From CAZBZG01 sp964496245 (GTDB taxonomy: Bacteria; Planctomycetota; SZUA-567): DNA of 12,632 nt. The first letter of the stretch is position 1, and each line of letters begins with the position of its first letter. The notes beneath the pieces were generated by a model that made no database searches, was not told where the DNA came from, and was given only the letters and a program-made list of their open reading frames with translations. Shown in pieces: positions 1-6,879 of the stretch. The translations under genes and the position numbers were made by a program. The stretch spans positions 1-12,632 of the forward strand of contig CAZBZG010000125.1 in the NCBI GenBank assembly GCA_964496245.1, read 5' to 3'.

Positions 1-122
1 GCTTCACGATCGGCCTTCAGAGCCGCCACCGCCGCCGCCTGCCAGCGGAGCGCCTCGCCATACGTCACGCCCCGCGCGGTGTGCAGCTCGATCGGTCGGT
101 CGATCTCGGAAACACTACGCAT
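1..122 (-). CDS. Partial gene, possible octanoyltransferase (LipB-like) N-terminus
   Basis: The minus-strand frame starting with ATG at 122 stays open to the left edge, so only about 40 N-terminal residues are visible. They read MRSVSEIDRPIELHTARG, then VTYGEALRWQ, then a helix rich in Ala. The pattern of a short strand, an aromatic residue, EAL, two residues and Gln, then an amphipathic helix is what the start of LipB looks like (compare the usual YxEALxxQ segment). LipB moves octanoyl from ACP to lipoyl domains in the cytoplasm. The catalytic Lys and Cys lie outside the window, so this is a suggestion only. The start lies 19 bases after the stop of the small membrane protein gene, in the same direction, so the two are probably co-transcribed. 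No clear Shine-Dalgarno precedes the ATG. Confidence 0.45.
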   Translation of the reverse strand, partial: MRSVSEIDRPIELHTARGVTYGEALRWQAAAVAALKADRE

Positions 123-141
123 ACGGGCACGGTCCAGGGCG

Positions 142-372
142 TTATCGCTTCGGGGAGGATCTCCGGCCCTTCTCCAGATCGATTTTGAGCCGCCTGTTTC
201 GGCGCACCACGGCTTGGTGGCGCGAGGCGCATTCCCGGAAGTGCTCCAACCCCAGCAGCATGAAGTACAGGACCGCGAGCGAGACCAGCGCGCACAAAGT
301 CCCAATGCTCTTGCGTTTGGCCCACCCCATGGCGGGCGGTTCGATCCGGGGCTTGTCCATCACGGGCTGCAT
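142..372 (-). CDS. Small single-pass membrane protein, function unknown
   Basis: A 76-residue reading frame. It has a short proline-containing N-terminal tail, a basic patch (WAKRKS), one hydrophobic segment of about 20 residues (roughly residues 31-51, GTLCALVSLAVLYFMLLGLE) and a strongly basic C-terminal tail with heptad-like spacing (RRNRRLKIDLE). The layout superficially recalls FtsL/DivIC-type bitopic proteins, but it is too short and generic to assign. The main support for a real gene is a well-placed candidate promoter upstream (421-449) and a downstream gene that follows closely in the same direction. Alternative starts are ATG at 360 (MDKPRIEPP) and ATG at 330 (MGWAKRK). None has a clear Shine-Dalgarno, so the N-terminus is uncertain. 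Confidence 0.5.
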   Translation of the reverse strand: MQPVMDKPRIEPPAMGWAKRKSIGTLCALVSLAVLYFMLLGLEHFRECASRHQAVVRRNRRLKIDLEKGRRSSPKR

Positions 373-420
373 CCGAAAGCCGCAGGGGGCCCGCCGCCTG
401 GCGCCAGACGGCTCGCCTTT

Positions 421-449
421 ACTCTACACGGCGGGCCGGACGGCGTCAA
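421..449 (-). promoter_or_regulatory. Candidate sigma70-type promoter for the small membrane protein gene
   Basis: On the minus strand TTGACG (444-449) is followed after 17 bp by TAGAGT (421-426). Both hexamers are close to consensus with ideal spacing. The expected transcription start near 414 gives a leader of about 40 bases to the ATG at 372. Confidence 0.5.
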
Positions 450-521
450 CGGTCTGCCCCGCGACCCGCTGCCCCCTATGCCCCTGCCGACGCGCCCCTT
501 CCCTCGGGTACGCGTCTCGTC

Positions 522-563
522 CGCAGAAATCCACACCCGCAGCGCAGAAATCCACACCCGCAG
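522..563. repeat. Perfect 21-bp tandem duplication upstream of oleA
   Basis: Two adjacent identical 21-bp units occupy 522-542 and 543-563. Each begins CGCAGAAATCC and ends CACCCGCAG. The second copy ends two bases before the candidate -35 box of oleA at 566. A 21-bp period is two helical turns, so both copies face the same side of the DNA, as expected for a regulator binding twice. A chance short duplication is the alternative. Confidence 0.75.
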
Positions 564-565
564 CC

Positions 566-593
566 TTGCAATCGCAGTCCGCTGGCTTATGAT
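566..593 (+). promoter_or_regulatory. Candidate promoter of the oleABCD cluster
   Basis: TTGCAA (566-571) and TATGAT (588-593) are separated by 16 bp. Transcription would start near 600, about 30 bases before the oleA GTG, leaving room for the strong Shine-Dalgarno AAAGGAGG at 616-623. The directly abutting 21-bp tandem repeat suggests regulated expression. Confidence 0.55.
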
Positions 594-629
594 ACCTTCG
601 CCCGCTCTCAGGGGGAAAGGAGGCCGCTT

Positions 630-1673
630 GTGCGTTTCGAGCATGTTAGGATCGAAGGGGTCACCTGCGTCCTGCCCCCCCGCGCGGTCACTTCCACGGA
701 CATCGAGGAGCGGCTCCGCCCGGTCTACGACCGCCTCCGCCTCCCCAGGGGACGTCTCGAATCCATGACCGGGATCCGCGAACGCCGTTTCTGGCCGCCG
801 GGCACCCGTGTCAGCGAAGCGGCGGCCCGCGCGGGCCGCAGCGTGCTCGAGGTCACCGGCACGGCGCTCGACCGAATCGGCTGCCTCATCCACGCCTCGG
901 TCTCGCGCGACTACTTCGAGCCGGCGACCGCCTCCATCGTGCACGAAAAGCTGGGCCTGAGTCCCGCGTGCATGACCTACGACCTCTCCAACGCATGCTT
1001 GGGCGCGATCAACGGCATGAGCATGGTGGCCCACATGATCGAACTCGGTCACATCGAAGCCGGACTCGTAGTCACGGCCGAACTCGCCGAAGAGCTGCAC
1101 GAATCCACCATCCAAGAATGCCTGCACACGAAGCGCTTCACGCGCGCCGACTTCAAGCGGCACTTCGCGACCCTCACCATCGGCTCGGGCGCGGCTGCGG
1201 TCCTTCTCACCCGCGACGACATCTCAAAGAACGGCCACCGCCTTCTCGGCGGAGCGGTCCGCACCGATTCGTCTGGCAACACCTTCTGCCGGGAGGACAA
1301 AGAGAGCCGTTCGCCCACGGGCGGACCGCTCATGCGCACGGACGGGGAAGCCCTGCTCCGTGCCGGATGCCGCCTGGCGCAGAAGACCTGGGATGCCACC
1401 AAGCAGGAACTCGACTGGACCAACGATACGCCCGACCACATCTTCACGCATCAGGTGGGACTCGTTCAGCGTAAGATGACCCTGAACGCCCTCAAGCTCG
1501 ACATCGACAAGGACTTCCCCACGGTCCAGTTCACGGGCAACACCGGCTCGGCCGCGCTGCCAGCCGCCTTTGCGCTCGGGATCGAGGAGCGCGGGATCGC
1601 CGCAGGCGACCGGGTCGCGCTCCTGGGCATCGGCAGCGGTCTCTGCAGCCTCATGTTCGGCGTGGAATGGTGA
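630..1673 (+). CDS. oleA: OleA, acyl-CoA head-to-head condensing thiolase
   Basis: This 347-residue thiolase-superfamily (KAS III-like) enzyme condenses two long-chain acyl-CoAs head to head into a beta-keto acid, the first step of long-chain olefin synthesis. The nucleophile is Cys123 in SNACLGA, with His274 in FTHQVG and Asn304 in FTGNTGSAALP. Glu97 in YFEPAT lies 26 residues before the Cys, as does the glutamate base specific to OleA in Xanthomonas, and the His-Asn spacing of 30 residues also agrees. These points favour OleA over FabH. The start is GTG at 630, chosen because AAAGGAGG stands six bases upstream. It is first of four co-directional genes, with a candidate promoter and a 21-bp tandem repeat just upstream. 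I am confident of OleA; the acyl chain lengths used cannot be read from sequence. Confidence 0.9.
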   Translation: MRFEHVRIEGVTCVLPPRAVTSTDIEERLRPVYDRLRLPRGRLESMTGIRERRFWPPGTRVSEAAARAGRSVLEVTGTALDRIGCLIHASVSRDYFEPATASIVHEKLGLSPACMTYDLSNACLGAINGMSMVAHMIELGHIEAGLVVTAELAEELHESTIQECLHTKRFTRADFKRHFATLTIGSGAAAVLLTRDDISKNGHRLLGGAVRTDSSGNTFCREDKESRSPTGGPLMRTDGEALLRAGCRLAQKTWDATKQELDWTNDTPDHIFTHQVGLVQRKMTLNALKLDIDKDFPTVQFTGNTGSAALPAAFALGIEERGIAAGDRVALLGIGSGLCSLMFGVEW

Positions 1674-1749
1674 CGCCCGCGCTGCGGGCCGCCGCGTCGG
1701 CTGGGCACGCCTCGTCCCGGCGAATTGCTCCCGCCTCGGAGGCCTTTCC

Positions 1750-2607
1750 ATGGGATCCGGCTGGCAGGCGCTCTACCCGTTCGCCGACCACACCCATCCC
1801 CTCGGCCCCCACCGCATGCACTACGTGGACGAAGGCCACGGTCCGACCGTCTTGCTGGTCCACGGCAACCCGACCTGGTCCTTCCTCTTTCGCGACCTGA
1901 TCTGCGCGCTCCGGCCCGCCCACCGGTGCGTAGCGCCCGACCACATGGGCATGGGACTGTCGGACAAGCCGCAGGACTATCCCTACCGGCTCTCGACCCA
2001 CATCGACAATCTCGCAAGCCTGATCGACGCACTCGGGCTCGAGCAGGTAACCCTGGTCGTGCACGATTGGGGCGGCCCCATCGGCCTGGGCTGGGCGGTC
2101 CGGCATCCGGAGCGCGTGCAGCGACTCGTGATCCTGAACACCGCCGCCTTCCTCTCGCCGCGCCTGCCGCTTCGCATCCGCATCTGCCGGGTGCCCGGGC
2201 TCGGCGCCCTGGCCGTGCGCGGCGCCAACGCCTTCGCCCGCGGCGGCACGTGGATGACCACGGTCCGGCCTCTCCCGGCCGCGGTCAAGGAAGGGTTCCG
2301 CACGCCGTACGACAGCTGGGCGCACCGGGTGGGCATCCTCCGGTTCGTGCAGGATATCCCCATGCGGCCGGCGCATCCGACCTGGCCGCTCATCCAGGCG
2401 ATCGATGCCGATCTCGCGCGGCTTTGCGACCGTCCCGTGCTCCTCCAGTGGGGCGCCCGGGACTGGTGCTTCGATCTGGCGTTCTACGAATCCTGGCGCT
2501 CGCGGTTTCCGGAGGCCGAGATCGACGTGTACGGGGACGCCGGCCACTATCTCCTGGAAGACGCCGGCGACCGCGTGGCGGAGCGCGTACGGGCATTTCT
2601 GGCGTGA
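1750..2607 (+). CDS. oleB: OleB, alpha/beta-hydrolase, beta-lactone decarboxylase
   Basis: This 285-residue alpha/beta-hydrolase is of the haloalkane dehalogenase-like type. HGNPTWSF (38-45) forms the oxyanion region, Asp106 in VVHDWGGP is the nucleophile, Asp238 in WGARDW is a candidate acid and His266 in DAGHYLLED is the base. An aspartate nucleophile is shared by dehalogenases and OleB. The position between oleA and oleC argues for OleB, which decarboxylates the cis-beta-lactone to a cis-olefin. The reading frame is open further upstream, but ATG 1750 is preferred because GGAGG lies at 1738-1742 and the N-terminus then matches the family. The gap of 76 bases after oleA is the largest in the cluster. 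OleB is a separate protein here, not fused to OleC as in some actinobacteria. Confidence 0.88.
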   Translation: MGSGWQALYPFADHTHPLGPHRMHYVDEGHGPTVLLVHGNPTWSFLFRDLICALRPAHRCVAPDHMGMGLSDKPQDYPYRLSTHIDNLASLIDALGLEQVTLVVHDWGGPIGLGWAVRHPERVQRLVILNTAAFLSPRLPLRIRICRVPGLGALAVRGANAFARGGTWMTTVRPLPAAVKEGFRTPYDSWAHRVGILRFVQDIPMRPAHPTWPLIQAIDADLARLCDRPVLLQWGARDWCFDLAFYESWRSRFPEAEIDVYGDAGHYLLEDAGDRVAERVRAFLA

Positions 2608-2625
2608 GCCAGCGAGGACCTCTGG

Positions 2626-4284
2626 ATGGCCGACACGAGCAACATCGCCCTCCGCCTGCGCGATGCCGCCTCCCGGCAGCCGGACCAGCCGGCCGTGATC
2701 GTCATGCCACGGCGGGCTGGCGCCGCCCTCCGCCACCAGCTCTCCTTTGCCGACCTCGAACGCCGCACCGATGCACTCGCCCGCGGCTTCCGTCGGATCG
2801 GCATTGCGCCCGGCCTGCGCACGCTCGTCATGATTCGGCCCGGTGCGGACTTCGTGGCTGTCATGTTCGCGCTCTTCAAGGCCGGAGCCGTGCCCGTGCT
2901 CATCGATCCCGGCATGGGCCGCCGGTGGCTCCTCCACTGCATCGCGCACGCGCAACCCGAAGCCATGATCGGCATCCCCCTGGCGCACGTCCTGCGCCTC
3001 GTCCGTCCCCGCGCGTTCGCGTCCGTGCGTCACGCCATCACCGCAGGCCGCCGCTGGCTCTGGGGCGGGCCTGCCCTGGCGCACCTCGCCGACGCTGGGG
3101 AATCCCCCTTTCCGATCGCTGCGACCGCCCCGGACGACCTCGCCGGCATCTTCTTCACCACGGGCAGCACAGGGCCCCCCAAGGGCGTAGAGTACGCACA
3201 CGGCATGTGCGACGCGCAGTGCCGCCTCCTCGCCGAGACCTTTGGCATGCACGCGGGCGACGTGGACCTGCCGACCTTTCCGCCCTTCGCCCTCTTCTCC
3301 GTGGCTCTGGGCCTGACCGCTGTCCTTCCGCACATGGACCCCACGCGGCCGGCGTCCGTGGACCCTCGGGCCATCCTCGCAGCCATCGACCGGTTTCAAT
3401 GCACGTGCAGCTTCGGCAGCCCGGCCCTCTGGTCGCGCGTCACCCAATACTGCGTAAACCATGAGATCACGCTCCCCGCCCTCAAGACGGTGCTCATGGC
3501 GGGCGCGCCCGTCCCCGTCGAGGTGCACGAGCGATTCCGCAAGATTCTGGGGCCGGAGGCCGCCACCCACACGCCCTACGGCGCCACCGAGAGCCTGCCC
3601 ACCACGGACATCCTGGGAAGCGAGGTGCTTGCCGACACAGCCAAGCGCACGCGCCAGGGCCGGGGCGTGTGCGTAGGCCGTGCCGTGGCGGGCACGCGCG
3701 TCGCCGTCATCCGCCTCACGGACGAAGCCATCCCCGCATGGTCTCCCGATCTGGTGCTGCCTGCGGGCGAAGTCGGCGAGATCGTTTCGCAAGGGCCGCA
3801 GGTGACCCGTCGGTACTTCCGCTTGGAGGAGGCCACCGCCGCCAGCAAGATCCGGGACGGCGACCGATTCTGGCACCGCATGGGCGACCTCGGGTACCAG
3901 GACCAGCAGGGCCGCATCTGGTTCTGCGGCCGCAAATCCCATCGCGTCCAGACGGCGCACGGTCTCCTGCTGCCCGTATGCGTGGAGGCCATCTTCAACC
4001 AGCTTCCCGCGGTACGGCGTTCTGCCCTGATCGGTCTCGGCGAACGGCCCGTCCAGACGCCAGCCCTCGTGGTGGAACCGGTGCGCATGCCCCGCAGCCG
4101 GGCGGCGCGCGCGCGATTTGCAGAGGCGCTTCGCGGGTGCGCACGCGCGCACGAGACGACCGCCTGCATCCAGCGCTTCTTCTTCCGCCCCGTGTTGCCG
4201 GTGGACATCCGCCACAATGCCAAGATCCGGCGGCAGGACCTCGCTGTCTGGGCTGCCGCGCAAGCCGGGGAGGATGTCCCGTGA
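2626..4284 (+). CDS. oleC: OleC, beta-lactone synthetase of the AMP-ligase superfamily
   Basis: This is a 552-residue ANL-superfamily protein. The phosphate-binding loop is FTTGSTGPPKGVEY (177-190), the aromatic/adenine motif is YGATE (318-322), the ribose-binding Asp421 lies in MGDLGY and a C-terminal lysine sits at 533 (HNAKIRR). In the ole pathway OleC uses ATP to turn the beta-hydroxy acid into a beta-lactone, rather than making a CoA thioester. The assignment rests on the motifs plus position between oleB and oleD; alone it would be annotated as a fatty acid-CoA ligase. It starts 18 bases after oleB and its stop overlaps the oleD start, so translation is probably coupled. Length is normal for OleC. 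Confidence 0.88.
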   Translation: MADTSNIALRLRDAASRQPDQPAVIVMPRRAGAALRHQLSFADLERRTDALARGFRRIGIAPGLRTLVMIRPGADFVAVMFALFKAGAVPVLIDPGMGRRWLLHCIAHAQPEAMIGIPLAHVLRLVRPRAFASVRHAITAGRRWLWGGPALAHLADAGESPFPIAATAPDDLAGIFFTTGSTGPPKGVEYAHGMCDAQCRLLAETFGMHAGDVDLPTFPPFALFSVALGLTAVLPHMDPTRPASVDPRAILAAIDRFQCTCSFGSPALWSRVTQYCVNHEITLPALKTVLMAGAPVPVEVHERFRKILGPEAATHTPYGATESLPTTDILGSEVLADTAKRTRQGRGVCVGRAVAGTRVAVIRLTDEAIPAWSPDLVLPAGEVGEIVSQGPQVTRRYFRLEEATAASKIRDGDRFWHRMGDLGYQDQQGRIWFCGRKSHRVQTAHGLLLPVCVEAIFNQLPAVRRSALIGLGERPVQTPALVVEPVRMPRSRAARARFAEALRGCARAHETTACIQRFFFRPVLPVDIRHNAKIRRQDLAVWAAAQAGEDVP

Positions 4285-5276
4285 ACGCACTGGTCACCGG
4301 CGGCGGCGGCTTCCTGGGCCGGTGGATCGTCGCCAAGCTTCTCGACCGGGGCGATGCGGTCGCCGTGCTGGGACGGCGCGCCTATCCCGACCTGGCAGAC
4401 CGCAGCGTCGACTGCCTCCAGGCCGACCTGCGCGACCGGGACGCGGTTCTGGCCGCCTGTGAAGGCCGGGACGCGGTCTTCCATGTGGCGGCCAAGGCCG
4501 GCATCTGGGGCGCGCGCGAAGAATACTACGACATCAACACCACGGGCACGAGCCACGTCCTCACCGCGTGCCAGAAGCACCGCGTACCCCGCCTCGTGTA
4601 CACGAGCACGCCGTCCGTGGTGATCGGCGACGCGCCCATCGAAGGCGGCGACGAGTCCCTCCCCTATCTCGCCCGCTATCGCGCACCGTACCCGGAGACG
4701 AAGGCCCTGGCCGAGCGCATGGTGCTCGAGGCAAACGGCGAAGCCGGCGTCGCCACCTGCGCGCTGCGGCCGCACCTCATCTGGGGGCCGGGCGACACCA
4801 ATCTCGTGCCCCGCCTCCTCGCCCGCGCCCGCACAGGCCGCCTCATGCGCATCGGCGACGGCACCAACCGCATCAGCGTGAGTTATGTGGAGAACATCGC
4901 CGACGCCCACCTCACGGCCTGCGACCGCTTGTCCGCCGATTCCCCGGCGGCCGGCCAGTGCTATTTTGTGAACGAAGAGGAACCCGTGAACTGCTGGGAA
5001 TTCATCGGCCGGCTCGTGGAGGGATTCGGCTGCCCGCTCATCCGGCGGGCCGTCTCGCTCAAGACCGCGCTGCGGTTCGCAGCCGTGCTCGAATGGGTCT
5101 ACGGTCACCTCAACATCCAGCGCGAGCCGCCCATCACGCGCTTCACCGCCCGCCAGCTCGCCACGAGCCACTGGTTCCGCATCGACAAGGCAAAGCGCGA
5201 CCTCGGCTGGCAACCCGCGGTCGGCCAGGAAGACGGACTCCGGCGACTCTTCGCCGATCCCGGCTTCCCGGCCTGA
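4281..5276 (+). CDS. oleD: OleD, NAD(P)H-dependent beta-keto acid reductase
   Basis: This 331-residue extended short-chain dehydrogenase/reductase (NAD-dependent epimerase type) reduces the 2-alkyl-3-keto acid made by OleA to the beta-hydroxy acid used by OleC. TGGGGFLG (6-13) is the N-terminal dinucleotide-binding glycine motif. The catalytic pair is Tyr137 and Lys141 in YPETK, with Ser109/Thr110 in YTSTPS as the partner hydroxyl. The start is GTG at 4281, which overlaps the oleC stop in the four bases GTGA. That tight overlap and the match of the N-terminal strand MNALVTG fix the start. Without the context it could be called a 3-beta-hydroxysteroid dehydrogenase-like or NAD-epimerase protein. 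Confidence 0.88.
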   Translation: MNALVTGGGGFLGRWIVAKLLDRGDAVAVLGRRAYPDLADRSVDCLQADLRDRDAVLAACEGRDAVFHVAAKAGIWGAREEYYDINTTGTSHVLTACQKHRVPRLVYTSTPSVVIGDAPIEGGDESLPYLARYRAPYPETKALAERMVLEANGEAGVATCALRPHLIWGPGDTNLVPRLLARARTGRLMRIGDGTNRISVSYVENIADAHLTACDRLSADSPAAGQCYFVNEEEPVNCWEFIGRLVEGFGCPLIRRAVSLKTALRFAAVLEWVYGHLNIQREPPITRFTARQLATSHWFRIDKAKRDLGWQPAVGQEDGLRRLFADPGFPA

Positions 5277-5326
5277 GGGGAGACGGCCGGCGACGAGAGG
5301 GGGGATTCCCCATTCGGCGGGGCCTT

Positions 5327-6130
5327 CTACTCGAGCCGCGTCACCCGGTCGATCACCTCCTGGTCGAAGGCGTTCACCCCCATCCCCGCATCCACCACAA
5401 CAGCCTGGGCATTGATGCCGCTGGCGCGTTCGCTGAGGAGGAAGGCCACCACATTCGCGACCTCCTGGGTGTCGAGCGCCTGCTTGCGCAGGGTCAACTT
5501 CTCGGCGTAGATGTAGCTGTCGAGGAACCCCGGGATGCCGGCGGCGGCCCGGGTCTTGAGGGGGCCGGGATTGACCGAATTGAAACGCACGCGCGAACCG
5601 TGCGAGAAGCTCTTGGCCAGGAAGCACACGGCTGCGTCGAGCGCGGCCTTGACCGGCGCCATGAATCCGTAGCCCTCCCAGGCCAAACGGGTATCCGGGA
5701 TTGACATCGTGACCACGGAAGCGTTCTGGGAAAACCGGTCCTTGAGCGCCCCGGCCAGCGCCACAAGGCTGAACATGGAGACATCCAGCGCCTGCACGAA
5801 ATCCTCGCGCCGGGTCTCGTGAAACGGCCGCGGCCCGTCCCCGTAGCGGGCAAAGGCGATCGAATGCACGAGTCCGTCCAGCAGCACATCCTGCGCACGC
5901 AAATCCGCGGCCAACCGGTCGATGGCCTCCTGCTCGGCGACGTCGCAGACGAACAACTCGGCCTGCGGCAGGATTTTGGCCACGCCTGCACGCAGCGTCT
6001 CGTCCTGTACCGAGACGAATACGCGGGCGCCTTCGGCGAGCACGGTCTCGGCCACCCGACAGGCCACGCTCTTCTTGTTGGCCACTCCCATGATCAGAAC
6101 GTGCTTGCCTTCCAGCGCGAGAAACCCCAT
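5327..6130 (-). CDS. fabI: FabI-like enoyl-[acyl-carrier-protein] reductase
   Basis: This 267-residue SDR protein has the FabI-type cofactor motif GVANKKSVA (15-23), HSIAFA (89-94), and the catalytic pair Tyr154 and Lys161 in YGFMAPVK (Tyr-x6-Lys). It also has a FabI-like C-terminus (SGINAQAVVVDAGMGVNAF). FabI carries out the last NADH-dependent reduction in each round of type II fatty acid elongation. The second conserved tyrosine of E. coli FabI, ten residues before the catalytic one, is replaced by Ile144, so this is a divergent subgroup and substrate range or triclosan response may differ. The start is supported by GAGGAGG six bases upstream of the ATG. It converges on oleD with a gap of 50 bases and diverges from the 6325 operon. 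Confidence 0.82.
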   Translation of the reverse strand: MGFLALEGKHVLIMGVANKKSVACRVAETVLAEGARVFVSVQDETLRAGVAKILPQAELFVCDVAEQEAIDRLAADLRAQDVLLDGLVHSIAFARYGDGPRPFHETRREDFVQALDVSMFSLVALAGALKDRFSQNASVVTMSIPDTRLAWEGYGFMAPVKAALDAAVCFLAKSFSHGSRVRFNSVNPGPLKTRAAAGIPGFLDSYIYAEKLTLRKQALDTQEVANVVAFLLSERASGINAQAVVVDAGMGVNAFDQEVIDRVTRLE

Positions 6131-6170
6131 GCGCGACCTCCTCGTCCCAGGCGTTTTTGCGACAGGCGGT

Positions 6171-6198
6171 ATGGTACGCCGTCCGCCCGGGGGCGCAA
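6171..6198 (-). promoter_or_regulatory. Candidate fabI promoter
   Basis: On the minus strand TTGCGC (6193-6198) is followed after 16 bp by TACCAT (6171-6176). This would start transcription about 35 bases before the fabI ATG. The match to consensus is moderate. Confidence 0.4.
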
Positions 6199-6244
6199 GG
6201 CCAAAGGTGCGTCCACGCGCCCTCTGCCCGTCCCCCCTTTTGGG

Positions 6245-6272
6245 TTGCCAGCAGAGCGCAGCCGGGTATCAT
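6245..6272 (+). promoter_or_regulatory. Candidate promoter of the hydrolase-CYTH-thiC operon
   Basis: TTGCCA (6245-6250), a 16-bp spacer and TATCAT (6267-6272) form a good sigma70-type promoter. It lies about 50 bases before the ATG at 6325, which has AAAAGGAG upstream. I looked for TPP riboswitch core sequences in this leader and saw none. Confidence 0.5.
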
Positions 6273-6324
6273 GGGATTGGACGATGCGAACGCTTTGCGC
6301 GCACGCAGGTAAAAGGAGACGACC

Positions 6325-6879
6325 ATGACAGATGCGCATCTTGCCGACCGCCATCAGGCCGTTGTCGTGGTAATCGACATCCAGCAGAAGCTGTTCCCGC
6401 ACATCGCCGGCCACGAGGACGTGGTGCGCAACGCCGCCACCCTGATCCAGGGGGCGCAAGTGCTCGACGTGCCCGTACGCCTCACCGAGCAGTACCCCAA
6501 GGGCCTCGGCCCCACCGTGGCGCCCATCGCCCACCTGCTCGAGGGGACCAAGCCCCTGGAGAAGCTCACCTTCGGCTGCTACGCCGATCCCGGCTTCCGC
6601 CAGGCCTTGGAGGCCACAGGCCGGCGCCAGGTCATCCTCTGCGGCATCGAGGCGCACATCTGCGTCCTGCAGACCGCGCTCCAGCTGCTGGAGGCCGGTT
6701 TCCGCGTGCAGGTCGCGGCCGATGCGGTGGGAAGCCGCAAGCCCGACCACTGCCGCGTGGCACGCGACCGGCTCCGGCACGCAGGCGCGGACGTCACGGT
6801 CGTGGAGAGCGTACTCTTCGAGATGCTCCAAAACGCGGAGACCGATGCCTTCAAGCAGATTGCCCGATTGGTGCGCTGA
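6325..6879 (+). CDS. Isochorismatase-family cysteine hydrolase
   Basis: This 184-residue protein has the isochorismatase-like fold. The usual triad is present: Asp18 in VVVIDIQQKLF, Lys80 in LEKLTFGCY and Cys113 in ILCGIEAHICVLQTA. The GIEAHICV segment is typical of the YcaC/nicotinamidase/isochorismatase-like group. The substrate cannot be deduced; members cleave C-N or ether bonds in small molecules, and many annotated examples are uncharacterised. The start has AAAAGGAG seven bases upstream. Its stop TGA shares its last base with the ATG of the CYTH gene (TGATG), so the genes are probably translationally coupled and form an operon with thiC. A link to thiamine breakdown or salvage is possible but only inferred from position. 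Confidence 0.8.
   Translation: MTDAHLADRHQAVVVVIDIQQKLFPHIAGHEDVVRNAATLIQGAQVLDVPVRLTEQYPKGLGPTVAPIAHLLEGTKPLEKLTFGCYADPGFRQALEATGRRQVILCGIEAHICVLQTALQLLEAGFRVQVAADAVGSRKPDHCRVARDRLRHAGADVTVVESVLFEMLQNAETDAFKQIARLVR

Noticed and set aside
522..563. CRISPR array or mobile-element end
   Set aside because: There are only two units, directly abutting with no spacer between them, and no cas or transposase genes are near.
79..768. 229-codon plus-strand open frame across the left control region
   Set aside because: It overlaps oleA out of frame, crosses the candidate promoters and the tandem repeat, and its product is low-complexity Pro/Arg/Ser.
1651..4290. 879-codon open frame on the minus strand opposite oleB and oleC
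   Set aside because: It is the antisense shadow of strongly identified genes; GC-rich codons with few stops make such frames common, and its protein shows no domain.
5277..5326. Hairpin GGGGATTCCCC between the convergent oleD and fabI genes as a shared terminator
   Set aside because: The stem is only four base pairs with a three-base loop and no T-run follows on either strand.
3576..6326. 916-codon open frame on the minus strand
   Set aside because: It runs antisense to oleC and oleD and out of frame through fabI, and has no recognisable domain.
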